A stretch of 49,090 bases of DNA from the NCBI RefSeq assembly GCF_029623345.1, contig NZ_JAPYKH010000025.1, forward strand, positions 1 to 49,090, given 5' to 3'. The notes under the pieces were generated by a model. It was not told the DNA's origin and did not search any database. It was given only the letters and a program-made list of their open reading frames with translations. Below are positions 1-8,027 of this stretch, piece after piece. The DNA comes from Sphingomonas phyllosphaerae. GTDB lineage: Bacteria > Pseudomonadota > Alphaproteobacteria > Sphingomonadales > Sphingomonadaceae. The first letter of the stretch is position 1. The number at the start of each line of letters is the position of its first letter. A program made the translations under genes and the position numbers.

Positions 1-1
1 G

Positions 2-487
2 TTCAAGGAGCCGCTGCCGCCCGGCCGCGCGCGCCTGCTCCCCTGGGCGAGCGTGCTCGCCGGCTCGCTGGCGACGACGCTGCCGTGGAACGCCTCGCTC
101 GGGCTGCTACCGCCGCTGGGGCTGCTGATGATGCTGTCGTGGCGGCTGCTCGCACCACTGTCGCTACGCGTCTGGGCACCGGCGCTGCTCGGCCTGTTCG
201 ACGATCTCGTCTCGGGTCAGCCGCTCGGCAGCGCGATGCTGCTGTGGACGGCGGCCTTCTTCCTGGTCGAGGCGCTCGAGGCGCGCTCGGGCATGCGCGA
301 CTTCGCGCAGAGCTGGGCGATCGCAGCGGTGGCGATCGCGCTCGTGCTGGCGGGAGGACGGCTGTTCGCGAGCCCGCTCTCCGCCTATGTCGACGGCGTG
401 CTCGTGATCCAGATCATCCTCTCCGTCCTGCTTTTCCCCGCCGCCGCCCGGCTGGTGGCGTGGATCGACCTCAAGCGGGCACGCTGA
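2..487 (+). CDS. mreD: Rod shape-determining protein MreD (5' end cut by window)
   Basis: Integral membrane partner of MreC/MreB in the elongasome that directs lateral wall synthesis. The reading frame is open from the first bases of the window, so the N-terminus lies outside. At least 161 residues are visible, close to the usual family length of about 170, so only a few residues are likely missing. The protein is almost entirely hydrophobic with several predicted membrane helices and a short basic C-terminus (DLKRAR). The stop codon TGA at 485-487 overlaps the mrdA ATG by one base. This fits the common alphaproteobacterial order mreB-mreC-mreD-mrdA-rodA. Family assignment leans on hydrophobicity and context rather than a sharp motif. 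Confidence 0.85.
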   Translation, partial: FKEPLPPGRARLLPWASVLAGSLATTLPWNASLGLLPPLGLLMMLSWRLLAPLSLRVWAPALLGLFDDLVSGQPLGSAMLLWTAAFFLVEALEARSGMRDFAQSWAIAAVAIALVLAGGRLFASPLSAYVDGVLVIQIILSVLLFPAAARLVAWIDLKRAR

Positions 488-2598
488 TGGCGCGGCCGCC
501 GCGCGTCATGACCGAGGCCGCGCAGGCCTACAGCTTCTCGCGCCGCGCCTGGCTGCTCGGCGCGGGCCAGATCGGGCTGGGCGGGCTGCTGATCGGGCGG
601 ATGGGCTATCTCGCGATCACGCAGAACGAGCATTACAACCTGCTGTCCGAGCGCAACCGCGTGAGCATGACGATGATCCCGCCGCGGCGCGGCTGGATCG
701 TCGACCGCAACGGCCAGCCGATCGCGAGCAACCGCACCGACTTCCGCGTGGACGTCATCCCCGACCGGCTCGAGGACAAGGACCGGACCCTCGCCCGCCT
801 GCGCACCCTGCTCGGGCTGGACGACGAGGAGGTGGCGCAGATCGAGGCCGAGCTGAAACACTCGCCCGGCTTCCGCCCGGTCGAGATCGCCGAGAACATC
901 GACTGGGACCGCTTCGCCGCGGTGCAGGTGCGCCAGCCCGAGCTGCCCGGCGTGGCGCCGTCGCGCGGCTTCGCGCGGCACTATCCGCAGGGCGCCGCGG
1001 TGGCGCATCTGATCGGCTATGTCGGCGCCGCGACCGCCGAGCAGTATAAGAAGGTGCGCGACCCGCTCTATCTCACTCCCGGCTTCAAGCTCGGCAAGGA
1101 CGGGCTGGAGAAGACAATGGAGCCGCTGCTGCGCGGCACCGCAGGCGCCAAGCGGGTCGAGGTCACCGCGCGCGGCAAGCTCGTCAAGGAGCTCGCCACC
1201 CGCCCCGACGTGCCCGGGCGCACGCTGCGGCTCACGATCGACGCCGGGCTGCAGGAATATGCGGCGCGGCGGCTCGGCACCAATTCGGGCTCGTGCGTGG
1301 TGTTCGACTGCACCAACGGCGAGATGCTCGCGATGGTGTCGATGCCCGCCTATGATCCCAACAGCTTCTCCGAGGGGATCAGCCAGCTCGAGTGGAAGAT
1401 GCTCAGCGAGAACGATCACGTTCCGCTGATGAACAAGGTGACTCAGGGGCTCTACCCGCCGGGCTCGACGGTGAAGCCGATGAACGGGCTGGCGCTGCTC
1501 GCCGCGGGAGTCGACCCCAACGACCGCGTCTTCTGCTCAGGCGCGTTCCAGGTCGGTAACGGCGTGTGGCACTGCCACAAGCGCCACGGCCACGGCCCGC
1601 TCGACCTCAAGAACGCGATCATGCAGAGCTGCGACATCTACTTCTACGAGATGGCGCGGCGCGTCGGCTACGATAAGATCGCCCCGGTGGCGCGCGCGCT
1701 CGGCATGGGGCAGAAGTTCGACCTGCCCTTCTCCACGCAGCGCTATGGCACCGTGCCCGACAGCGAGTGGAAGCGGCGCAAGTACAAGACCGAGTGGAAG
1801 GTCGCCGACGCGATCAACGCCTCGATCGGCCAGGGTTATGTCCTCGCCAACCCGCTCCAGCTCGCGGTGATGGCGAGCCGGCTCGGCTCGGGGCTCGAGT
1901 TAAAGCCGACGCTGATCCGCGACCCGTTCAAGCCGCGCGCCCAGCCCATGGCGATCGACCCCGAGCATTTCCGGCTCATCCGCGAGGCGATGTACGGCGT
2001 GGTCAACGCCGGCGGCACCGGCGGCGCCGCGCGGATGCAGGTGCCCGGGGTCGCGATCGCGGGCAAGACCGGCACCGCGCAGGTGCGCCACATCAGTACG
2101 GCGGAGCGGCGCAGCGGCGTGCTCAAGAACGGGCAGCTGCCGTTCAAGCTGCGAGACCACGCCTTGTTCGTCTGCTTCGCGCCCTATGACAATCCGCGCT
2201 ACGCGGCGGCGGTAGTGCTGGAGCATAACGGCCACACCGTGCGCAACCTCGACACGCCGATGATCGGGCGCGACATCATGACCTACCTGTTCGATCGCGA
2301 GCGCGCGCTGAAGAGCCTCGCCGAGGTCGAGCCGACCTGGGGCGGCGACATCCGCACGCGGATGGCGGCGGAGGCGGCGGCCTATCGCGCCGCGCACGCC
2401 CCGCCCCCGCCGCGTCCCAATCTCGACGACGTCGCGGCGACGGGCTCGGACGCGGTCGCCGCGGCGACGGACGCGTTAAACGCCACCGCCGAGGCGCAGG
2501 CGGCCGATACCGCGCGCGGCGACGGGCCGGCGCGCACCGGCTCGCCCGAGCCCGACAGCGAGAGCGGGCGCGGCGACGGCGGGACCGGGCGCGAGTGA
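487..2598 (+). CDS. mrdA: Penicillin-binding protein 2 (peptidoglycan transpeptidase)
   Basis: Class B PBP that cross-links peptidoglycan during cell elongation together with RodA. The 703-aa product has a single N-terminal membrane anchor (about residues 22-44), a dimerisation domain, then the transpeptidase domain. The catalytic SxxK box is STVK at residues 327-330, the second motif is SCD at 381-383, and KTG is at 527-529. The last 60-70 residues are Ala/Pro/Asp-rich and low in complexity, an extension beyond the E. coli protein that probably is disordered. ATG at 487 overlaps the mreD stop; a second in-frame ATG at 508 is an alternative start. The downstream rodA start overlaps this stop by four bases, so translation is likely coupled. 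Confidence 0.96.
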   Translation: MARPPRVMTEAAQAYSFSRRAWLLGAGQIGLGGLLIGRMGYLAITQNEHYNLLSERNRVSMTMIPPRRGWIVDRNGQPIASNRTDFRVDVIPDRLEDKDRTLARLRTLLGLDDEEVAQIEAELKHSPGFRPVEIAENIDWDRFAAVQVRQPELPGVAPSRGFARHYPQGAAVAHLIGYVGAATAEQYKKVRDPLYLTPGFKLGKDGLEKTMEPLLRGTAGAKRVEVTARGKLVKELATRPDVPGRTLRLTIDAGLQEYAARRLGTNSGSCVVFDCTNGEMLAMVSMPAYDPNSFSEGISQLEWKMLSENDHVPLMNKVTQGLYPPGSTVKPMNGLALLAAGVDPNDRVFCSGAFQVGNGVWHCHKRHGHGPLDLKNAIMQSCDIYFYEMARRVGYDKIAPVARALGMGQKFDLPFSTQRYGTVPDSEWKRRKYKTEWKVADAINASIGQGYVLANPLQLAVMASRLGSGLELKPTLIRDPFKPRAQPMAIDPEHFRLIREAMYGVVNAGGTGGAARMQVPGVAIAGKTGTAQVRHISTAERRSGVLKNGQLPFKLRDHALFVCFAPYDNPRYAAAVVLEHNGHTVRNLDTPMIGRDIMTYLFDRERALKSLAEVEPTWGGDIRTRMAAEAAAYRAAHAPPPPRPNLDDVAATGSDAVAAATDALNATAEAQAADTARGDGPARTGSPEPDSESGRGDGGTGRE

Positions 2599-3701
2599 GC
2601 GGCTTCGTCCCCGCCCCGCTCGCCGCGCTGCCGTGGCGCGTGCTCCTGCTGGTCGCCGGGATCGGCGGCTTCGGGCTGATCGTGCTCTACTCGGCCGCGG
2701 GCGGCAGCATGACACCCTGGGTGGTGCCGCAGGGTCTGCGCTTCGTCGTGTTCCTAGCAGGTGCGGTCGTGCTGTCGCGCGTGCCGCTCGACTGGTGGAA
2801 GCGCTCGGCCTTCTGGATCTACGCGGTGATGCTGGTGCTGCTCATCATGGTCGAGCTGCTCGGCGCGGTGCGCGGCGGCAGCCAGCGCTGGCTCGGCTTC
2901 GGCCCGATCCGAATCCAGCCGTCCGAGCTGATGAAGCTGGCCATCGTGCTGGCCTGCGCGCGCTTCTACGCTTTGCTGCCCGCGACCGAGACGCGGCGCT
3001 TCGCCGCGCTGTGGCCCGCGGCGGTGCTGATCGGCCTGCCGGCGATGATCGTGATGGCGCAGCCCGACCTCGGCACCGGGCTGATGATCTGCGCCGGCGG
3101 TGCCACCGTGATGTTCCTCGCCGGCATTCCGCTGCGGCTGTTCGTCGGCGGTGCGCTGGCGGTCGCGGTAGCGATCCCGCTCGCCTTCGAATACGTGCTC
3201 CACGACTATCAGCGCCACCGCGTGCTGATCTTCCTCGATCCCGAGAGCGATCCGCTGGGCACCGGCTATCACATCAGCCAGTCCAAGATCGCGATCGGCT
3301 CGGGCGGGATCTTCGGCAAGGGCTTCCTCAACGGCACGCAGAGCCATCTCGACTATCTGCCCGAGGGTCACACCGACTTCGTCTTCGCCACCATGGCGGA
3401 GGAATGGGGACTGGCGGGCGGCGCCTTCCTGATCATCGCCTTCCTGCTGGTGATCCGATGGGGCATCAACGTCGGCGTGCGCGCCGAGGACCGCTTCGCC
3501 AAGCTGGCCGCGGCGGGGCTCGCGACGACGATGTTCTTCTACATGGCGATCAACCTGATGATGGTGATGGGACTCGCCCCCGTGGTCGGCATCCCGCTGC
3601 CGCTGGTGAGCTTCGGCGGCTCGGCGCAGATGACGGTGCTGATCTCGCTAGGTATTCTGATGGGGATCGATCGCTCCTCCAAACTTCGCCAGCGCTGGTG
3701 A
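2595..3701 (+). CDS. rodA: Rod shape-determining peptidoglycan glycosyltransferase RodA
   Basis: SEDS-family polytopic membrane glycosyltransferase that polymerises lipid II and works with PBP2. The 368-aa product has about ten hydrophobic segments and the SEDS signatures: the GSQRWLGFGPIRIQPSELMK stretch after the third helix and PLPLVSFGGSAQM near the C-terminus. The start is GTG at 2595 inside the GTGA overlap with the mrdA stop. Length is normal for RodA rather than FtsW. It closes the mre-mrd operon; the next element is a tRNA gene about 110 bp downstream. Confidence 0.96.
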   Translation: MSGFVPAPLAALPWRVLLLVAGIGGFGLIVLYSAAGGSMTPWVVPQGLRFVVFLAGAVVLSRVPLDWWKRSAFWIYAVMLVLLIMVELLGAVRGGSQRWLGFGPIRIQPSELMKLAIVLACARFYALLPATETRRFAALWPAAVLIGLPAMIVMAQPDLGTGLMICAGGATVMFLAGIPLRLFVGGALAVAVAIPLAFEYVLHDYQRHRVLIFLDPESDPLGTGYHISQSKIAIGSGGIFGKGFLNGTQSHLDYLPEGHTDFVFATMAEEWGLAGGAFLIIAFLLVIRWGINVGVRAEDRFAKLAAAGLATTMFFYMAINLMMVMGLAPVVGIPLPLVSFGGSAQMTVLISLGILMGIDRSSKLRQRW

Positions 3702-3814
3702 GCGGCTTTTCTCGCCGCACCGCGAAAAAAGGGGTTTGCAAAGCCGGAGCGCGTTGGTAGAGGCGCGCTTCCCGATCGCGGGGCGGCGACAACCGCTTCC
3801 TTCCCGCCGGTCAC

Positions 3815-3890
<76 letters not shown>

Positions 3891-3898
3891 GTTTTTTC

Positions 3899-3926
3899 AA
3901 CGGCTCCGCAGCGATGCGGGGCCGTT
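3899..3926 (+). terminator. Strong hairpin with GCGA tetraloop after tRNA-Lys
   Basis: A 12-bp stem (3899-3910 with 3915-3926, one G-U pair) is closed by a GCGA tetraloop of the GNRA type. It starts eight bases after the tRNA CCA. A T-rich run (GTTTTTTC) lies just before it instead of after it. It is probably the tRNA 3' end or transcription stop signal, but it is not a textbook U-tract terminator. Confidence 0.45.
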
Positions 3927-3976
3927 GTGCTATGGGCCGGGACATCACCGGCCTCTTCGACGGAGACGACTCAGGT

Positions 3977-4345
3977 ATGGCAGGCTTCAAGGCCCCCGAT
4001 TTCAACGACCGCGCTCAGGCGGCACGCGACGCCAAACAGAAGGCGCTCGAGTTGCTCAAGAACCGGCCGGCTCCCGATCCCGAGCAGGTAGCGGCGCGCG
4101 CCGCCGCGCGCGCGGCCAAGGAAGCGGCCGAGGAGGAGAAGCGCGCCGCGCACCGCGCCGCGATCGAGGCGAAGAAGGCCGCCAAGGAAGAGGCGCGGGC
4201 CCAGGCGGAGGTCGAGGCCGCCGCGGCCGAGCAGGCTGCCGCGGAAGCCGCCGCGAAGCGCGCGGTGTCGCTGCCGACCGCGGCCGAGCTCAAGGCGGCG
4301 CGCGACGCGCGCTACGCCGCGCGCAAGGCCCGTCAGCGCAAGTGA
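3977..4345 (+). CDS. Charged Ala/Lys/Glu-rich helical protein (DUF6481-like)
   Basis: A 122-aa protein beginning MAGFKAPDFNDRAQAARDAK. Nearly all of it is an Ala/Lys/Glu/Arg-rich helix with heptad-like patterns, suggesting a long coiled coil, and it ends in a basic tail (ARKARQRK). The opening motif and composition match small sphingomonad proteins annotated as DUF6481; this is recalled from memory and not checked. The frame stays open upstream through the tRNA, but the start is set at ATG 3977 because earlier codons would lie in the tRNA gene. Its stop overlaps the GTG of the next gene (GTGA), so the two are probably translated together. Function is unknown; the basic helical character would allow nucleic-acid binding, which is a guess. 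Confidence 0.75.
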   Translation: MAGFKAPDFNDRAQAARDAKQKALELLKNRPAPDPEQVAARAAARAAKEAAEEEKRAAHRAAIEAKKAAKEEARAQAEVEAAAAEQAAAEAAAKRAVSLPTAAELKAARDARYAARKARQRK

Positions 4346-5007
4346 TCCAGCGCGAGCTGGTCGGGGTCGCCGAGGTCCCGGGCGGCGCGCCGTTGCGGCT
4401 GTTTCGGCGCGGCGCCGATCACATGATCGTGCTCGACCGCAACGAGCTGATGAGCACGCGCATGAGCGGCTCGGAAGAGGCGCTTGGCACGATGACGTGC
4501 GACCGGCTCGGCGATCGCCCTGCGCCTCGATTGCTGGTCGGCGGTTACGGCATGGGCTTCACGCTCCGCGCGCTGCTCGGCCGGCTTGGCGCGGACGCCG
4601 AGATCCTGGTCACCGAGCTGGTACCCGGCATCATCGACTGGGCGCGCGGGCCGATGGCCGCGCTCACCGCCGGCTGCCTCGACGATCCCCGCGTGTCGCT
4701 CGAGATCGGCGACGTCGGCGCGGTGATCCGGCGCGCGCGGCGTCGCTACGATGCGATCCTGCTCGACGTCGACAACGGCCCCGACGGACTGACGCGCGAG
4801 GCCAATGACTCGCTGTATCACGCGCGCGGCCTCGACGATGCGCGCACAGCACTGGCACCGGGCGGCGTGCTCGCGATCTGGTCGGCGGCGCCCGACCCCG
4901 CCTTCGCGCGTCGACTGGCCCGCGCCGGCTTTGCGGTGGACGAGGTGAAGGTCCGCGCGCGCTCCAACGGCAAGGGCGCCACGCACGTCATCTGGTTTGC
5001 CCGCTGA
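4342..5007 (+). CDS. Spermidine synthase-like methyltransferase-fold protein
   Basis: A 221-aa protein with the class I Rossmann fold of the polyamine synthase/SpeE-like family. A glycine-rich nucleotide-binding loop (LLVGGYGMGFTLRALL) is followed by an acidic strand end (ILVTELVPGIIDWAR), a second acidic strand (VSLEIGDVGAVI) and DAILLDVDNGPDGLT. The N-terminal region of true spermidine synthases is short here. Many such proteins in proteobacteria have no proven polyamine activity. The start is GTG 4342, overlapping the preceding stop by four bases. The enzyme's substrate cannot be assigned from the sequence. Confidence 0.8.
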   Translation: MIQRELVGVAEVPGGAPLRLFRRGADHMIVLDRNELMSTRMSGSEEALGTMTCDRLGDRPAPRLLVGGYGMGFTLRALLGRLGADAEILVTELVPGIIDWARGPMAALTAGCLDDPRVSLEIGDVGAVIRRARRRYDAILLDVDNGPDGLTREANDSLYHARGLDDARTALAPGGVLAIWSAAPDPAFARRLARAGFAVDEVKVRARSNGKGATHVIWFAR

Positions 5008-5091
5008 CCCGATCATGCAGGTCGCGGGGAACACCTGCGCCAGCTGCGGCTTTACCGCTCTTCTGTAGCCGCCGCATCAAAGGGAGTCGTT

Positions 5092-5364
5092 ATGGCCGCG
5101 AACGAGTTGGAGATCGACAATAATTCGCTGCTCGACAACATCGACGAGCGTCAGGTGGAGTTCACCGCCGAGGTCGATGGTGACGAGCAGGAATTCGCGG
5201 TGCAATATGACGTGCTTGAGGCGCTGAGCGGCGACGCCCCCGATGGCGACGCAATCGACATGTTCAACCGCTTCGTCGACGCGATCAGCGAGGCGGCGCT
5301 CTCGGCGCTATCGCGCGGGAATGGCACCGGTCTCGTGATCGTCAGCGAGAACGATCTGGAATAG
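5092..5364 (+). CDS. Small acidic protein, DUF1488-like
   Basis: A 90-aa acidic protein preceded by an AAAGGGAG ribosome-binding site. The core, VEFTAEVDGDEQEFAVQYDVLEAL followed by a helical C-terminus, resembles the compact alpha/beta DUF1488 fold: a strand-turn-strand, then a helix starting with an aliphatic-Leu pattern. No catalytic motif or signal peptide is visible. The family match is tentative and made by eye. It stands alone between the spermidine-synthase-like gene and a very small membrane ORF. Confidence 0.65.
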   Translation: MAANELEIDNNSLLDNIDERQVEFTAEVDGDEQEFAVQYDVLEALSGDAPDGDAIDMFNRFVDAISEAALSALSRGNGTGLVIVSENDLE

Positions 5365-5471
5365 TCCGGAAAGTTCACCAGGCGGGCGGCGCAACAACAC
5401 CATTGCGCGGCTCGCCAACTCAAGTCACTCTCCTGCCACAACAATAGCCGCACGGCGGCAGGGAGAGGATT

Positions 5472-5582
5472 ATGGACGTACCCAGCGCGCTGGTGGTGGC
5501 AGTTGGCGGGATCGGGGCTCTGGCGACGCTCGGCATGGTCGTGGTGTTCGCGCGGCGTGCGCCGGATACGCCGCGACGTTGA
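5472..5582 (+). CDS. Possible 36-aa single-span membrane peptide
   Basis: ATG 5472 is preceded at good distance by GGGAGAGGA. The 36-residue frame encodes MDVPSALVVAVGGIGALATL and continues with a hydrophobic stretch, ending in a basic tail (ARRAPDTPRR). This is one membrane helix with positive charges on the cytoplasmic side. A real ribosome-binding site and clear membrane architecture support a gene, but it is short, unrecognised and could be chance. Confidence 0.45.
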   Translation: MDVPSALVVAVGGIGALATLGMVVVFARRAPDTPRR

Positions 5583-5888
5583 GGCGCGCGATGTCGGCAC
5601 GAGCCGCCAATCCAGCAGGCTGAACCTCTACGATGATCCCATCGGCTTGGCGGGAGCCTGGTCGTGTCCGCACTCGATCAGGTGCTCCGACAGGTATCGT
5701 TTGAGGCGCACTTGATCAATCCGTCGCCGAGGTGCTCCTGCGCAGGCAGGAGGCCAGGGTCGCGCTCGCTTACTCTTTTGCCGTTGGGCTCCGGCGTTTG
5801 CCGAAACTTTCGCTGAAGCAATGGTCCGGCTTGTCGACCCTGTCGCAGGAGCGCCGCCCCGATCTCCCGGCGCGGCGCTCTCACTCAT
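5583..5888. other. 306-bp intergenic region with one dispersed palindrome
   Basis: No convincing gene is seen on either strand. It contains an intergenic palindrome around 5735-5752 (CTCCTGCGCAGGCAGGAG) followed by GCCAGGG. Related copies occur near 25004, 30424 and 41837. A strong hairpin closes the region next to sod. Confidence 0.6.
5849..5880 (-). terminator. GC hairpin downstream of superoxide dismutase
   Basis: A perfect 9-bp stem (GAGCGCCGC at 5849-5857 with GCGGCGCTC at 5872-5880) lies 8 bp beyond the sod stop codon. There is no U tract, so termination is inferred from position and stability only. Confidence 0.45.
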
Positions 5889-6503
5889 TCAGGCGGTAGC
5901 GGCGTCGAAGCGGCGGCCCACCTCGTCCCAGTTCACCACGTCCCACCAGGCTTTCAGATAGCCGGGCCGGTCGTTCTTGTAGGTGAGATAATAAGCGTGC
6001 TCCCACACGTCGTTCCCCAGGATCGGCGTGCCGCGGTCGCTGACCACGTCCATCAGCGGGTTGTCCTGGTTGGGCGTCGACGTGACCTTGAGCTGCCCGC
6101 TCTGGTCGACGATCACCCAGGCCCAGCCCGACCCGAACTGGCCGGCGCCCTTGGTATTAAAATCCTCCTTGAGCTTGTCGAGCCCGCCATAGGCGTCGAT
6201 CGCCTCGGCCAGCTTGCCGCTCGGCCCGCTTGTGCTGCCGGGCTTGCCCATGATCTTCCAGAAGAAGTCGTGATTCCAATAGCCGCCGCCATTGTTGCGG
6301 AGCAGGGGCGGCAGCGACGAGATTTGCCCCAGGATCTGCTCGATCGACTGACCCTCCAGCTTCGGGTCCGCCGCGACGCCCTCGTTGAGCTTGTCGGTAT
6401 AGGCCTTGTGGTGCTTGTCGTGGTGGAAGGTCATCGTCTCTTTCGAGATGACCGGCTCCAGCGCGTCATAATCGTACGGCAGCGGCGGGAGTTCGAAAGC
6501 CAT
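5889..6503 (-). CDS. sod: Superoxide dismutase, Mn-type or cambialistic
   Basis: Converts superoxide to peroxide and oxygen. The start is the ATG at 6503 (MAFELPPLPYDYDALEP), seven bases after a perfect AGGAGG; the frame extends upstream without support. The 204-aa product has the Fe/Mn-SOD metal ligands His27, His78, Asp165 and His169 in DVWEHAYY. The outer-sphere glutamine that separates the types is at position 146 in STPNQDNPLM, while residue 74 (four before His78), where Fe enzymes carry Gln, is Gly. This is the Mn-type arrangement, though cambialistic enzymes can share it. It is transcribed in the same direction as pspF, 63 bp away. Confidence 0.95.
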   Translation of the reverse strand: MAFELPPLPYDYDALEPVISKETMTFHHDKHHKAYTDKLNEGVAADPKLEGQSIEQILGQISSLPPLLRNNGGGYWNHDFFWKIMGKPGSTSGPSGKLAEAIDAYGGLDKLKEDFNTKGAGQFGSGWAWVIVDQSGQLKVTSTPNQDNPLMDVVSDRGTPILGNDVWEHAYYLTYKNDRPGYLKAWWDVVNWDEVGRRFDAATA

Positions 6504-6566
6504 GGAATCCTCCTGTGGGTTCGCGTGCGCAACGCGACGCCCGCCCAAATGGCTCCCGCGCAATCG

Positions 6567-7640
6567 TTACGCAACCGCCCCGATCAGGTCGTGGCGGCGC
6601 AGTGCGTGGCGCAGCTGGTCGTAGCTGAGCCCCAGCGCCTCGGCGGTGGCGCGCTGGTTGAAGCGATTGTCGGCGAGCGCCTTGGCGAGCAGCTCGCGCT
6701 CGAACCGCGCCACCCGGCTCTTGAAGTCGGACGGGCCGACCTCGCAGGCGGCGACCTCCGCGTCCTCCGGCTCGTCGGGCGCCTCGCGCGACGGGTCGCC
6801 CGGCGACGTCTCCGCCGCGGCGGGCGGCGGCGGCGCGCTCGACGCTACCGCACGCGGCGCACCAGGGCGATAGGGCGAGGCAAAGGGATCAAACTCGACC
6901 TCGCCGATCGCACCACCGCGTTCCCAGCGATAGACCGCGCGCTCCACGACGTTGCGCAACTCGCGCACGTTGCCGGGCCAGCGATAGGAGCGCATCAGCT
7001 CCATCGCCTCGTCGGTGAACCCCTCCCACTCGTCGCGGCCGAGCTCGGCGGCCATGCGGCGGCCGAAGAAGTCGGCGAGCACCGCGATGTCGCTGCGCCG
7101 TGCGCGTAACGGCGGCAGCGTCACCACCTCGAACGAGAGCCGGTCGAGCAAATCGGCGCGGAACGTACCCGAGTCGACGCGATCGGGCAGATGCTCGTTG
7201 GTGGCGGCGACGATGCGGACATCGACGCGGCGCGGGCGCGACGCGCCAATCCGGGTCACCTCGCCATATTCGACGGCGCGCAGCAGGCGTTCCTGCGCGC
7301 CCATCGACAAGGTGCCGAGCTCGTCGAGGAAGAGCGTGCCGCCGTCCGCCTCCTCGAAGCGGCCGACGCGCGCCTTGGTCGCGCCGGTGAACGAACCCGC
7401 CTCATGGCCGAACAACTCGGCCTCGATCAGCGTCTCCGGCAATGCGGCGCAGTTCATCGTCACCAGCGGCTGGTCCCAACGCTGGCTGAGATGGTGCAGC
7501 CGCTCCGCCACCAATTCCTTGCCGGTACCGCGTTCTCCGATCACCAGCACCGGCCGGTCGAGTCCCGCCGCGCGGCTGGCGCGCTCAAGCGCGTCGAGGA
7601 AAACCCCGGACTGACCGACAACCTGAGTGGTTCGCTCCAT
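6567..7640 (-). CDS. pspF: Phage shock operon transcriptional activator PspF
   Basis: Sigma-54-dependent AAA+ activator of the divergent psp operon. The 357-aa product has no N-terminal receiver domain, as expected for PspF. Walker A is GERGTGKE (35-42), the sigma-54 contact loop is GSFTGA (82-87, Ser in place of the usual first Ala), and Walker B is GGTLFLDE (100-107). A Fis-type helix-turn-helix forms the C-terminus (NRFNQRATAEALGLSYDQLR). In the known system PspF is held inactive by PspA until membrane stress. The start chosen is ATG 7640, matching MERTTQVVGQSG; ATG 7667 would run through the inverted-repeat sites. Because the sites begin one base from its start codon, pspF is probably autoregulated. 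Confidence 0.95.
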   Translation of the reverse strand: MERTTQVVGQSGVFLDALERASRAAGLDRPVLVIGERGTGKELVAERLHHLSQRWDQPLVTMNCAALPETLIEAELFGHEAGSFTGATKARVGRFEEADGGTLFLDELGTLSMGAQERLLRAVEYGEVTRIGASRPRRVDVRIVAATNEHLPDRVDSGTFRADLLDRLSFEVVTLPPLRARRSDIAVLADFFGRRMAAELGRDEWEGFTDEAMELMRSYRWPGNVRELRNVVERAVYRWERGGAIGEVEFDPFASPYRPGAPRAVASSAPPPPAAAETSPGDPSREAPDEPEDAEVAACEVGPSDFKSRVARFERELLAKALADNRFNQRATAEALGLSYDQLRHALRRHDLIGAVA

Positions 7641-7676
7641 GCGCCAACTTCTGGCGCAAAATGCCAAGCGCTGGCA
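7641..7676. promoter_or_regulatory. Two candidate PspF upstream activating sites
   Basis: Two adjacent inverted repeats share the pattern GCCAA-N4-TGGC: GCGCCA-acttc-TGGCGC at 7641-7657 and TGCCA-agcgc-TGGCA at 7662-7676. The centres are about 20 bp apart, that is two helical turns. They lie about 90-120 bp upstream of the sigma-54 promoter, the normal position for enhancer sites, and touch the pspF start codon. Confidence 0.7.
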
Positions 7677-7762
7677 ACTGTCGAAATCTTCCTAGCGGCG
7701 GAGATCCCTCCTCACGCGACCGAAATTGGCGGAAAAGCTGGAGAAACGATCATGCGGACGAA

Positions 7763-7779
7763 CTGGCACGCCTCCTGCA
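7763..7779 (+). promoter_or_regulatory. Sigma-54 (-24/-12) promoter of the psp operon
   Basis: CTGGCACGCCTCCTGCA matches the RpoN consensus, with GG (7765-7766) and GC (7777-7778) separated by exactly 10 bases. Transcription is expected to begin near 7790, about 25 bp before the first small gene. Confidence 0.85.
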
Positions 7780-7814
7780 AAGCTTTCGGCAACTCAGGAC
7801 GAAGGAGACACACC

Positions 7815-7946
7815 ATGACCCGCACCGATCGCACCAGCAAGCTCGCCACGCTCGCCCTCACCGTCGTCGTCAGCGCCACAATGGTGCTGGGCGCGGTCGG
7901 CCCGGCGGCCGCGCTCGGCCACGCACCGATCCACCGGGTGGCGTGA
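7815..7946 (+). CDS. 43-aa exported or membrane peptide, first gene of the psp operon
   Basis: ATG 7815 follows a GAAGGAGA ribosome-binding site and lies directly downstream of the sigma-54 promoter. The peptide has a basic N-terminus (MTRTDRTSK), a hydrophobic core (LATLALTVVVSATMVLGAV) and an AAALG sequence that could be a signal peptidase site, leaving only HAPIHRVA or so as mature peptide. It could be a secreted micro-peptide or a single-span membrane protein. It is not part of the classical enterobacterial psp operon. Function is unknown; promoter position suggests it is induced by envelope stress. Confidence 0.65.
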   Translation: MTRTDRTSKLATLALTVVVSATMVLGAVGPAAALGHAPIHRVA

Positions 7947-8027
7947 CACGCCGCGCGGCACGGCACCCTCCCCGCCGCCCGCGCGATCCGCTACAAGGGA
8001 CCGATTGACGCAGGAGTCCTTATCGAG

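Noticed and set aside
3741..3790. GCGCGTTGGTAGAGGCGC looks like a tRNA D-arm just before tRNA-Lys
   Set aside because: No acceptor stem, anticodon arm or T arm could be built around it; at most a decayed fragment.
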